Shown here: positions 1 through 12,343 of the stretch, in pieces
Position numbering within the stretch: the first letter of the stretch is position 1
Layout of the letters: every line of letters starts with the position of its first letter
Assembly: GCF_900700375.1 (NCBI RefSeq)
Contig: NC_041717.1
Location: 18,494,090-18,558,089 of the forward strand
DNA from: Denticeps clupeoides
Lineage: Eukaryota > Chordata > Actinopteri > Clupeiformes > Denticipitidae
Reading direction: 5' to 3'
DNA: 64,000 nt
The notes under the pieces: model-generated
What the model saw: the letters and a program-made list of their open reading frames with translations, nothing else
Databases searched by the model: none
Told to the model about the DNA's origin: nothing
Made by a program: the position numbers and the translations under genes

Positions 1-62
1 GTTCCGCTCGTGCGGTGATGTGCCGATAAAGTTGGATACTGGTCAGCGAACGGGTGCTGAAC

Positions 63-168
63 ATGGGGGGTGTGATCGCCACCCTGTCCCTGGAGGCGCG
101 CCGCCGCTTCTCGCGGCCCAGCTTCCTGGCCGACTGTCGCCACAGCACCGCGCGTTACCATCGCTCAG
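63..168 (+). CDS. kcnip3: kcnip3 alternative first exon 1a, KChIP1-like N-terminus
   Basis: ATG at 63, donor GT at 169, phase 1. It encodes [20 protein letters not shown] and 15 more residues. The start resembles KChIP1 (MGAVMGT), which is N-myristoylated on Gly2; Gly2 and a small residue at position 6 are present here, so myristoylation is likely but inferred. The exon is Arg-rich after the first ten residues. It lies more than 10 kb upstream of the shared exon 2. An in-frame upstream start outside the window cannot be excluded. Confidence 0.72.
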
Positions 169-3100
169 GTACTTTTGGCTTTTTGTTCACCCTCTGCTGT
201 TCAGCTTCATCTTCATCCATGAAGATTCCTGAAATTCATTACATTTATTTTCATATGAAATGGACCGGGTTTGGTTCGGGGTTGGGGTGTCCATGTCCCC
301 CAGAGTGCCTTGAAATGGCCCTGGTGCAGCATTTTAGCCGCCTCAGTGTTTCATTGCATATTTTTGCACAGGCCAGAGAGGGTTCAGCATTTTCCACGGT
401 GTGGTGAACATGCAGATCCTCGTTCTGCATCTGTATGTAATTGACTGTGTGCTTTGTCTGGAGATCAGGGTGGTAAGATGAAAGCGTCTCTGTTGTGTCA
501 GCATTCGCCCCATCATTTAAAACCCTGTTAGAGTCTCTAATGGTCTTACTGGAACCTGCTAAAAGGCTAAAAGCTCAACTTCCCTTCCCATCTGGAGGTA
601 ATGATCCAGCATTGTGTCCACTGAGTCGGTGTTCAAGACCCTGTATATGGAAGGGTGCTGGAATTGAGCAGCTTTAGTAAAGCCAATATGTATATTTTTC
701 TGTTTATTCTTCTTCATATTAAAGGAAAATATAGAAAGATATTTTATTTCAACGGCTGTTCAGCTCAAATTATTACAGTTATTTGATATTATGTGAGTGT
801 ACCTTCGTGCATACATGATGGTGAACCACTGGCAGTGAAAAAAGAGCATGAGTGAGACGTCTCAGGGTCTATTGATTTCTGAGCTTCTGACCTAAAAGTG
901 AGCCGAAGATGAGTAATCATATCCTTTGCATTCTGCTCTCTGACTCTCTGATTTGAAGCCAACAGCTCACATGCTCAAAAAAATGTTTGCTTGATGTCGT
1001 GAAAGCATGTTAATTTGCTTAATTAAAAGTGCAGGGCCTAAGAGGGCCATTATTTAGAAAGATGTGCGAGGGACGAGGGTTGAATAGAACTGTGAATTTG
1101 GTATCTGGGGGAAAAGACCAGGGAAGGTTTTACAAGCTCGTTTACAGACATTTTTTTTTTTTCAAACGGGTTTTCCTTTTTTGTTGCTCATTAACATATT
1201 TATGAACTCTGCTCTGATTGGCCAAAGTGCAATATTTTATATTGCCCTTTAAAGCTTAATATCATGTGTATACGAGATAAATCTAGAAAAAAAATAGATG
1301 AGGACACAGAGCACAATTTTACCCAAGACTTCACGTGGTTCACATTAACCTTTTTTCACATTTAACAGTGAGCGGTGTGTGGGGACGGTACCTTGATCAA
1401 GGGGTCCTCAGTGGCTTCCGATTACAGGTCTGCTTCTTTACAAGCTAGGCCACCACTGCCCCAAAGGTATGATCCCCACACACAGCTTTCATGGCTGCCC
1501 ACTGCTCACAATGACATCAGCTTTGGAGGTCAATTCCAAGTCCCACCACTGCCATTATTGGCCTAGTGGCTAAGGAAGAAGCCCTGTAATCAGAAGGTTG
1601 CTGGTCCGAATACGGATCCGCCATAGTGCCACTGAAGAGCCACTGAGCAAAGCCGGAGTCAACCAGCCATAGTCTCGCGTGATCTCACAACTAAAGTGGT
1701 CTTCCTTCTGGTGCCATTGTTCTTTTTTCACTCTTTATAAGCGCATGTAGAAGTGGGTGCGTGGTTTCACCAGCTTATTTTACACAACAGTGCATGAGAT
1801 TCAGTGTATTTTTGTTTTATGTGCTGACCTCAGATACGCTGATAGGTAGATGTTGTTGTATGTGCAACTGTTTTATTTCATCCTACATTGGATTGACTTT
1901 AAGTGGCTATAAAGCAGATATTGATTGCTGTCAGTGAACTCTATCTTGATTCTAATGGTCTAATGTAGAGTATGGTAATTAGTCCCTGAACATTAATTTT
2001 TGTGTTGTAAGTTGAACCCCAGGAAATGATCTGAAAGCTCTGGACCCTGAAAGAAGTTTCTGAGTATAAAGTTAGCCAGTTAGTTTTTTTTTTTTTTTTT
2101 TTTTTACATCTTAACTTTACAGCTGAACTTGGTCCCATGTTTTTCTGTAACAGTTACATTATTTTATATGTGGGCTATATATAATGTCCACCTTGTTCAC
2201 TGTGGTTTCAGTGGTTTTCATATAGCAAGTCATGAAAATTATTACCAAAATATATATATATAAAGGAAACATCTGATCTGAAGCTTTGCTCTGATGGGGA
2301 AATCAAATCCCCTTCATTCTTCTTTCCCTCCACTTTTTTGAAAAGTCAGTGTTAGAATGGGCTTTTGTCCTCAAAAATGTATTTATGAAGATGGGAGGAA
2401 GTGAGGGAGAGAGAGTGGTAGATATCGGCGGGTTGAAAAGCGAAGGTGAATGGGTGATTGGAGAGGCTTATTATGGCCTTGAAGGGTGAAGGTGTGAAAC
2501 GTGATGGAAAGGGGGCTGAGCGGGACAGACAGACACGGGAGGAGAGGAAAAGGACGCAAGGGAGGAAGGGATGGGCAGAGATGCCGTGCCCACTGAAAGT
2601 CTCTTACAGGGCGGTAGGAGAGAGGTATCGAGTGAAAAGGGCAAAAGGGAGGGAGGGAGTGAAGGAGAGTTGACGAGGAAGAGTGTAAGATTCAGTTGAG
2701 GTTGGAGCCCTTGGTGCTGACACAGAAAGACGTGCAGCAGAAGGATGAAATAACGGCCAAACGTCTTGGGAGGAAGGCACCCGGCGCGCTTGTTCTTGGA
2801 CGACCTCTCGGACGTCTCCGTTTTCGGACACAAAGGAAATGGGGATTTTCCACTAAACAGTTACAGAAGATTACCAACATCAAGACCAACTTGAAAATCT
2901 TTAAGTGACTCCGGATGTTGGATACCCGGTGAGCAAATGGATTTACGGTCCCTTTTACGGTTTTTGGATCTGGGGCACTCACGCTCGGTATTGATTGATT
3001 CGAAGCTTGTGGTGGGGTGCCTTCTATGACAGTGTCTGCAGTGATCAGCGCAAGGCTGAAACGGAATTCCTTCGCCTTCGAATCCACTCGCTTCGCGCAT

Positions 3101-6100
3101 GTCAGGTCCTGCGTGCTTTCCACTTTTCGCGTTGAGAAACATGCGGCCTCTTCACAAGTCACAACAGAGTCAGCGTTGAAGGAAAACATGGAAAACTGAT
3201 ACCAATGCTGTTTCCACACCGGAGGGAATGCTGCCACGCAAATGGTGGTAGATCAAGCAAATAGTGCCCTGTAACCCTCAAACGCTTTTCAATGCAGGAG
3301 AAGAACGACCTGGCAATGACCGACTGAGCTCCTCGCATGATGGAGGCAACCTGAGAAGCATTTTTCATTAAAAACTGACAAGATAATCACTCCTGCTGTT
3401 CTCAAGGGTCCCTTCTGGGTTGCCCTCCCATCTCCCCAGCCATGGGGATCCAGGGCATGGAACTCTTTGCTATTGGGGTAGTCGTCATCCTGTTTGTGGC
3501 GGTGCTCAAGCAGTTTGGCATTTTGGAACCCATGTCACTGGAAGGTAAGGATGGTGTTTAAAAAAAACGTCTTCTTTTTTCACTTTTTGTAACTACCTTG
3601 TGTTTTTGAGGCGTGATGAAGTGGGATTTCTTCCTGGATTCTCCACCTGTAAGTCTGACTTACAGGTGGAGACTATGCGCCATAGTCTTGAGCGGTTTTG
3701 GGTATCAATTTATCTATAAAGGACGTCCAGAGGATGTCAAGTCTGCGGTGGCACTTCCAGGATGATATTTGAACCGGAGTGTTCGTCCTCTCGGTTATCA
3801 TCTCTGAGAAATTTGTGTCTGGGCAGGTGTGCATGGCTGCAGTTATTTCTTACATTTACATTTATTGAAGCCCTTTTTAAGTGAAGTGATTGTCATTGTG
3901 AATGTAATGGAAACTTAGAATGCTATGCTTGCAGGATTCTATGGGAAATTGTGAAACACAGCACACGGTGACACAACAAAATGTTGTCCTCTGCATTTAA
4001 CCCATGTCCACTGGACAGCAGTGGACAGCCATAAAAGCAGTGTATGGGGAGGGTACCCTGCTGTTTCACCCGCTAGGCAACCATTGCCAAGAGGACAGTC
4101 CACCTGGAGACACTCAGGGTTAAGTGTCTTGTTAAGTGGGGTTTGAACCTTTCACTTTGTGGTCTAGGCTAGGCACCTGTCACAATCGGTTACCATTGGC
4201 AATTAGACATTTGCAGATGAATTTAGAACATCTCCCACCAGCTGTACCTCCATGCCATATTAATCACAGACCCCCACCTCCTTGATCTCACCCGGCAGCT
4301 AGCATCAGAAAGACTGCTGCATTTTGTCCTCCAGTAAAACCCAACTTCCTTCTTCCTTCTGGACTGAGAGGCGGTGGTAGACCCTAGTGTAGCATTACCT
4401 CCCATTAATTATGCATGTTGTATTGAGCAAGCTTTCTTTACGGCAGCCTAAATATGGGGTCCTGCCGTCTTCCCTGCAGAACCTTGAAGGACACTGTCCG
4501 TTCCTCAAACCACACCCAAATATAGACCATCACACTCATAGATGTACACACACACACACACACACACACCCAGACCCACAGCATAATATATAACCTGGTT
4601 TCATTCCTTTAGTACGAAAGCCACCATACACTTAATTAATTAAACTGGTGACGTGGATGAATGATTGGAAGCGTGGTAGCTTTAATACAGATTCTTGTAA
4701 ATGAATCCCCTCGGACTTTCAGGCTGTCCTGGCGAGGGGTCAGGGGTAATTCGTCTTTGAATTGATCAGTAGAGTCATTTCTGGATGATCAGTTCAAATG
4801 TAAATTTACCTTAAGAAACACTAGATGAAGAATACTTTATTGACACACTCAGTGTGTGAGGAGATTACACTAATAGACATTAAGTATGGCAAAAATAGCA
4901 ACGTTTTCTCTGCGCAATGACATATTCATTCGATAAATACTAATTAACCAGTGATAAATATGTGGGAATAAAAAGTACACAATAAAAACCAGCAGAGGGG
5001 ACATATTAGGCTTGGGCACCAATACAAACCGATGAAATCATAACCACTTTTTAAGCTGCAAAGAAGATGTTAACAGTACAAGACCGCCATATGTCAAACA
5101 TTGTTCAAATATTGATTTACCTGAACAGTTTATTGTAGAATGTGCTCGTTTTAATTAAAAACAATGACATGATGTGTGTAGAGAAAGAGACTCTGTTCTC
5201 CTATTGTTCTCTGAGCAGCAACACAATATTGTTCCGCAGACTTTTGCTTCTAGGAGATTGTTCATTAGTTTGCAGAGTTGGGAGAGACCAACACCCAGTT
5301 CTTCTAGCACTCACACACACACATAGACAGACACACACACACACACGCACACACACACACATACAAGGTTGTTTTGGTTTATTTTTAGCGATGGACAGTG
5401 TTGTCAGTGAAACCAGAGAAACGGTGGATATGATGTGGGGTTGGGGGACGGCACTGCAGAGGAATCAATACTATCAATTGTGGACATATTCTCACACTCA
5501 GCATAAAAGAGAGAGATACCTGGCCATATTTTACCTGTGTTAAATTAGATGTAGTGCATGGGGCATGTTAGTTCTCCAGGTTCTCCGGTTTCCTCCCATC
5601 GTGTACAATGGCATGTACACTAGGTGGAGTGTGTGAGTTAATGGTGTGTGTGCAGAGTTTTGTTATTTTGTTATTTAAGCCAAAGCTGTCAACATCTATC
5701 ATTATATTACACCTATGTAATATTATATTATAGTAAACTGTCAGGACTCGGACATTGGGAGGGGTTCCGGTTCCATGTTCCAGATCAGAGATTGTACTGT
5801 GGGTCTATGTCCCTGATTTTCTAGTCGTTCACACCTGCTGCTTCTAGGATACCTTGTTTCTGCTGTGTTGCTGCCTGGTCATTGTATGCATTCCCTAGTC
5901 CATGTCTATGTACCATGTATTGTCCCTGTCAAGTCAAGCAATTTCGTCCTCCATCCATGCCATGTGACCAGTGCCATAAGATAAGACAAAGTAAAAGTAA
6001 GGTGAAGTCATTGTCACTTGTGATACACAGCAGCACAGCACACACAGTGAAATTTGTCCTCTGCATTTAACCCGTAACCCTTGGTGAGCAGTGTGTGGGG

Positions 6101-6771
6101 ACGGTGCTTTGCTCAGTGACACCTCAGTGGCACCTTGGCAACCTTCTCCTTAACCGCTAAGATAAGATAAGATAAGATGATCCTTTAGTCCCACAAGTGG
6201 GAAATTTACATTGTCACGGCAGGAAGTGGACAGTACAAGATAAGAGCAGCAAAAAACAATAGCACAGACACTATGTCGATATTATAAGATTCAATTTATG
6301 CAAATAAATAGTCCTAGAAAAAAAATAATACAGTGAATGTGAGTTGTAAAACTAAAATATTTTGGTATATACACAAAATATATATTTGTGAGGATTTTAC
6401 ATATGTACTGAGTGGGTAGATATACACATATTGCACTTAAGAGAAATGGGATGTGTGCTTTAGTCTATGTTTGTATGTGTGGTCGGATGTTGTAGAGACA
6501 GCGGTTGGCAGGAAAGACCTTCTGAATCTCTGTGTCCCACATCGTGGGTGCAGTAGCCTGCCACTGAAGGTGCTGCTCAGTGTTGTCAGGGTCTCCTGCA
6601 TGGGGTGGGAGATGTTGTCCGGCAGGGATGACTGCTTAGCCACCATTCTCCTGTAACTCACCACCTCCACTGGGTCCACAGGGCTTCGTACAACATCCTA
6701 AGCATTTCCCAATTGTTTGTGTGTCCCCAGTGTGTGTTGCATTAATCCATCAGATGCACTTAGGAAGGGAA

Positions 6772-6811
<40 letters not shown>

Positions 6812-9800
6812 GTGTGTGTGTGTGTGTTATGGTTTATTGGGTTGTGAGTGAGTTGGGTGTCAATACTGTTGAGCCTCTGAAAACCACGACTGAATTTTTA
6901 TTTCAGGTGCAGATTTGCAGAACCCTGTTGTAAGACTCTGTGCCTTAGGGCTGTGCCTTAGGGCAGCCAGCAGAGGGCGCCATGGAAGATACAGTGAATT
7001 ACAGGGAAGAACTGAGGAAAAATACATACATTGCTTTATGATAATTGCATAATAATTGTGTTTAATTTTTAATATACACCATTAATTAATAAGATATAAA
7101 AATATTCTTTGTCATCCGCATGTGCCTCTCATGAATCTAGCACTGAATTAACTAATTAATACATCCATACAGTCAATTAAACTGTCCTAAGATGAGAAAA
7201 TTTTATGAGCGAAGTTTGACCACCATTAGTTTTAGCTGTTTTATGAGTGTGATAGTTCATTTATTAGTTTTAAAGAGTCATTGAACGCCATATAGGGCCA
7301 CGGAGAGCCACACTTGGACTGAGGACATCAAACACTTGGACATCTGGTGTCGCCTTCAGGTCCAGATTTTATATTTCTGTTCAGCTTGTCCAGGGGTTGG
7401 CAGCCTTTTTGGCCCTGTTTCTACAACAGAGAAAGCACCAGGGGGGTTGGAATGGGGGGTGAAATTTGCCAGAACCCCATTTTTTAAGCTGTTTTATTAC
7501 TAGAACGAATATGCGTGTAGAAATAGATATCTTGATAACTTAGTGCCACTAAGTTAGGGTGCCCAGATCTCCTCTTGTCTGGGTAATTAAGTAATTAATT
7601 ACCCAGACAAGAGGAGATCTGGGCACCCTAACTTAGTGGCACTATGCTTACGTTAAACAAATTATCAAATTAAAGTCATCATATGCATATCATTAAACAC
7701 TAAATATTGCAAACAACTATTTACTATCCCCAAGAGGCTTTAGACTTTAAAACACTGCTTAACAGCTCTGGTGGGTGTGGCCAGACAGGACATAAAATTG
7801 AACACATTGCATTTTAATGCTACAGGATCACAAAAATGGCAAAATCCCCACAGAAATGAGTTCTGTGAACACTGAGTGTTTCATCAACAACAGTTAACTT
7901 CTGATGAACACACTGTGCCTGTTCAGAGAACTGGAAACCAGTGCTGCAAAGGCTACTTATCACACAATTTATGACCAACAGAAGGTTGCTTATGCCCAAA
8001 TCTCGGATCGGATGCATACTTCATTGATCCTGAAGGAAACGTAGGAAATGGAGACCACTTTAGCATCACCTTGAAACCTTGAAAAAGCTGCAGAAGAATC
8101 GAGAACAGACCATAATGACCTCGACACAGCGGGGGACGGCTATATAAGCGTTTATTCATAATATGTCATGAGATGATAATTCTAATTACACACACTCTTT
8201 ATGGCTTTAAGCTGTTCATATGCATTGTCCTCAGTTGTCTGTAATGAATGGTGCTGTGGGCCTTCAAAGTAGGTTTTGTTTGATGGTTTTCAGGATAATT
8301 AGGGCAAATTTCCACTTTTAGGTCTTACTCGTCATTTAGAGTCTGAGTGGCAGGGAGTTTCAATTCCCACTGAAAATAGAGGAGAATTAAAGGTTAAAGA
8401 GATTATTTGAAATGTGGCAAAGGAGGGAAAAGCAACGGAGAGGAGACATTGCAGGTTTGGGTAAAGAAGATATGGATTCAAAGCACTTTTAATGGCACAA
8501 TGGGGTTGGTGTTCATAATTTTTCTTGGCATCAGACATTCAGCTCTGGAGGAGGAATAGTGGGGAAAAATGAGCGTCCGATGGGAGACAGAGGGGCTGCA
8601 AACGGTGGGCATCGTCTGCCTGGTCTTTATGTTCCTTAAGCTCATGCACCTGCTGGGACTGATAGACATCACAGAGACAGGTACAGACATTCTAATTTTA
8701 ATTCCTTACTAATTATGCATATGTGTTTGATGTGCTAAGCAATGTGACATAATAATATTTAATTATACCTTATTTAGTAATGAATTCATTGCTATGAGTA
8801 ATTTATTTAGTAATAAAAAATTAATAGTGAATTAGCAAACATGAAATAAAGTCTTCAATTGCAGCAATATTTTCTTTATCTTTATGCTGTCACACTCATC
8901 ACACTCGGGTTGTGGGTGCCAGAGCCCCTCCCAGAATGTTAGGTGCAAGGCAAGGACTCCCCCTGGGTGGGACACCAGCCCAGCACAGGGCATTGCAGAG
9001 CCATTAATGAGTATATATGTTTCAATCGTAATATGTTCCAATAAGATAATAATTTGTCACTACTGCAATTGTTGCATGGTTTTATGTAATGGTTTGGATT
9101 CATATTATTATATTATTCATGATATTGGGGAGTGTGTGTGGAGAAGTGATTGTCATTGTGAAACACTGCAGCACAGCACACGGTTCACACAACGAAACGT
9201 GTCCTCTGCTTTTAACCATCATGGTGAGCAGTGGGAGGCCATGACAGGCGCCCGGGGAGCAGCGTGTGGGGATGGTCCTTGCTCAGTGGCACCTTTGCGG
9301 TTCTAGATTTAAACCAGCAACCTTCCTCCACTTCCTCCACTGTATAGGGGACCCAGGTGCAAATACAGGACTTGTTAATGACGAACAAACAAAGAAGGGG
9401 GCGTGGCTAAATATATAGGGTCATGTGCAGGCTATGCATAAGAAGAGCTGGTAATAATAAATCAAACATAACAACAAGGGACCAAGAGGAAATGTGGAAC
9501 AACAACAAACTGAAGAAGGGACAAGTCCATAAGACAAGTGGTGGCCCATAGTGGCTGGGTGTGATTTGTCTGGGACATCGCTCACACTGTGTTGTGATTT
9601 ATGGTGCACTTTGGGTATTTGAAAGTTTGTTAAAAGCAATGATAGATGATGTTAATGGTGTCGTTATGCTGCAGTAGCTGACATGGAGTCCGTCTCTTCT
9701 GTCCTTTAATCATCACTCACTTTCTAACTGCTTTGTATACAATGGCTGGTCTTAACCTGATTCTGTCCTGTTGTGTTTTTTCCTTGATTCTTGTTTCTTC

Positions 9801-12306
9801 TTTCCTCAACTAAAACCCTCTCCTCTCACACTGTTTGTTGTGTGTGAATGTTTAGATGGTGAGTGTAAGGAAAATGAACTCCAATATTTCTTTTTCACCC
9901 CTTCATGCTTTTTTTTTGTTTTTGTTTGTTTGTTCAGCACTTTTTTTCTGTACAAGGTGTCTAGGCTGTTTAGTTGCTCAGATCACCCCAGCATGCATAC
10001 TCCTCAAGCGGGAGGTCTGAGGTAGGATTCAAGCTCACAACCTTGGAGGTGTGACGTAAGGGGCGGGTTCTGTGCTGGTCACTCGGTGAGCACGTTTGTG
10101 ACGCCGTGGTGAGAAAGGGGACAGGCAAGAAACGTGACCAGAGCAGTCAGGGTGGCACCGGAGAGAGTCAGACAGGGCCGAGATTTCAGGCAGAGGCAGA
10201 AGTCAGGCAGGCAGGGGTCAAAGCGTGAATCAGCGCCAGTCCAGGGGTAACACAAAAAACGTAGAATCAATCATCCATCAGAACAAACGCCTTTTAGCAC
10301 AGAGAGAAATTCTATCAATGAGCTATAGAGTTCTTACCATGTTTCTATAATGTCGGTCTTCTTTGGCGGTGACCAGGGTTTGGGGTTCCATCCATGCCCT
10401 GCCTGCTGGGGACCATGACACAGCATTTAATTATTCCTTTCAATTAGTTATATGGATGGGGGTGTCTGTGTATCAAACAGTTTAAAAAAAAGTGCTAGCA
10501 TCCTTCAGCTGGACATTCTGTCTTCTTTTTCTTGGTTTTGCTCATCTCCCTCCATTCGCTTCTTTCTTCTCTTCCTGTTCCTTCATCCCCCTCCTTTTGG
10601 TACTTGACCACTTTGAATTTGGTCTCTTGTCCTCCTCCTCCCCTGCCCCCTGCTTCCCATGCACTCACCCGTCTCCCCCACCTTTCTTCTCTTCTTTTTC
10701 TATCTTTTTCTCCGTCTCTCTTTTTCTCTTCTATAGACAGCAGCGACAGTGACCTGGAGCTGTCCACGGTCCGGCACCAGCCGGAGGGACTAGATCAGCT
10801 GCAGGCCCAGACCAAGTTCACAAAGAAGGAGTTGCAGTCGCTGTACCGGGGCTTCAAGAACGTGAGATAAAAGTGTTCATATGTCTCTATTAAGGCTGTC
10901 AATCCATTCAAAATATAATAATAATAATTAACTCAGGAAGCGCCAGTCAATCAAATCAATTTCCCTGCGAATGTACTGGCTAATTAGTCACATTCATGCA
11001 AATTACCTAGTGTGAGTCTGCCAATCGGTTGGGCTTAAATTGTCCCAAGGGGTCTATGAGCGTAAAACATGGCCACCCTCGAGCATTTACACAGCGCATT
11101 GTTTCCTTCAATCATCGACGTTATGGACGACATGACATGACGATACGTGGACGTTAAGAACTGCGCCTCTCTCATTCTCTGACAGGAGTGCCCTAGTGGC
11201 CTGGTGGATGAGGAGACGTTCAAGAGCATCTATTCTCAGTTCTTTCCCCAAGGAGGTATTTCACCCTCACAGTCCCTGTTCTAGAGCGACCGAGAACTAA
11301 GATCAGTTTACCTGTGGTCCAGTCTGGATATCAGTGTTATGTCCACGTGTTCATGTTTATTGGAGAATACAATTTTTTTTTTTTTACATGGCTTTCATTC
11401 TTTTTTTTTTAAAACAGATGCCACCACGTATGCACATTTCCTTTTCAATGCTTTCGACCTGGACAGAAACGGGTCCATTCGGTTTGAGGTGAGACTTTGG
11501 AGTTTATGCACGTGTGTGTTTATGCAGCATATGAGCGATCCTCTGCAGCCTTGTGGTCTCTGACTGCCGGGCTCTTCACCACAGGACTTTGTCATTGGCC
11601 TGTCTGTGCTGCTCAGAGGGTCTGTGACGGAGAAGCTGAACTGGGCTTTTAACCTCTACGACATCAACAAAGATGGTTACATAACCAAGGAGGTAAAACA
11701 TGAAGCTGCGGCTCAGTATTGGTGGAGGTGAACAGTAACGAAGTCAATGTAATTTGCTACTGTACTTAACGTTTTCCTGTATCTGTACTTTACTTAAGTG
11801 TTTTCCTTTAAAGAGACTTTTTATTTGAACTGCTCTACATTTCAAAGTACAAAATCTCACTTTTTACAGGATTACAGAAATATTTTTGCTGTTAGATCAT
11901 AAAAATGGGCACAGCAACACAACACTACAACAAGCATTTTGTAACCCTCCTCTCTTCGACCTAATGGACATGGTTTGCCTTCAATGTTTTGTGCTTATAA
12001 TCATTTTAATGAACGTCAGACAAATGAAAGAGATTCTTTCCAAATTAGTTGATTAAGCAAGAGTTATCTTACAGAACTAATAAAAGAACATCAGAAACAT
12101 GATAAATACGGTACGTTAATTTTTTGGTACTTAAGTACATTTGAAGGCAAATACTTTTGCACTTTTACTCAAGTGGTATTTTAAAGGGAGGACTTTTACT
12201 TATAATGGAACTACATTTTACCTTGTGTATCTCTACGTTAACTCAAGTACATGTACTTTGTCCACCTTTGATAACTGGTTTTATATGATGTATCTGTCTA
12301 ACTTTC

Positions 12307-12343
<37 letters not shown>

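Larger units (their letters stand above)
3545..8568 (+). other. kcnip3 intron between first exons 1b and 1c
   Basis: No further coding exon seen. It contains a short hairpin at 3640, a composite SINE near 3850-4195, CA repeats, a SINE at 5985, a LINE 3-prime end at 6158, a GT repeat at 6774 and a perfect 50-bp-arm palindrome at 7541. The rest is AT-rich, unremarkable sequence. Confidence 0.5.

Noticed and set aside
2692-3237. 181-codon minus-strand open frame upstream of kcnip3 exon 1b
   Set aside because: No family resemblance, low-complexity translation, overlapping open frames on both strands and no splice or poly(A) support; chance frame.
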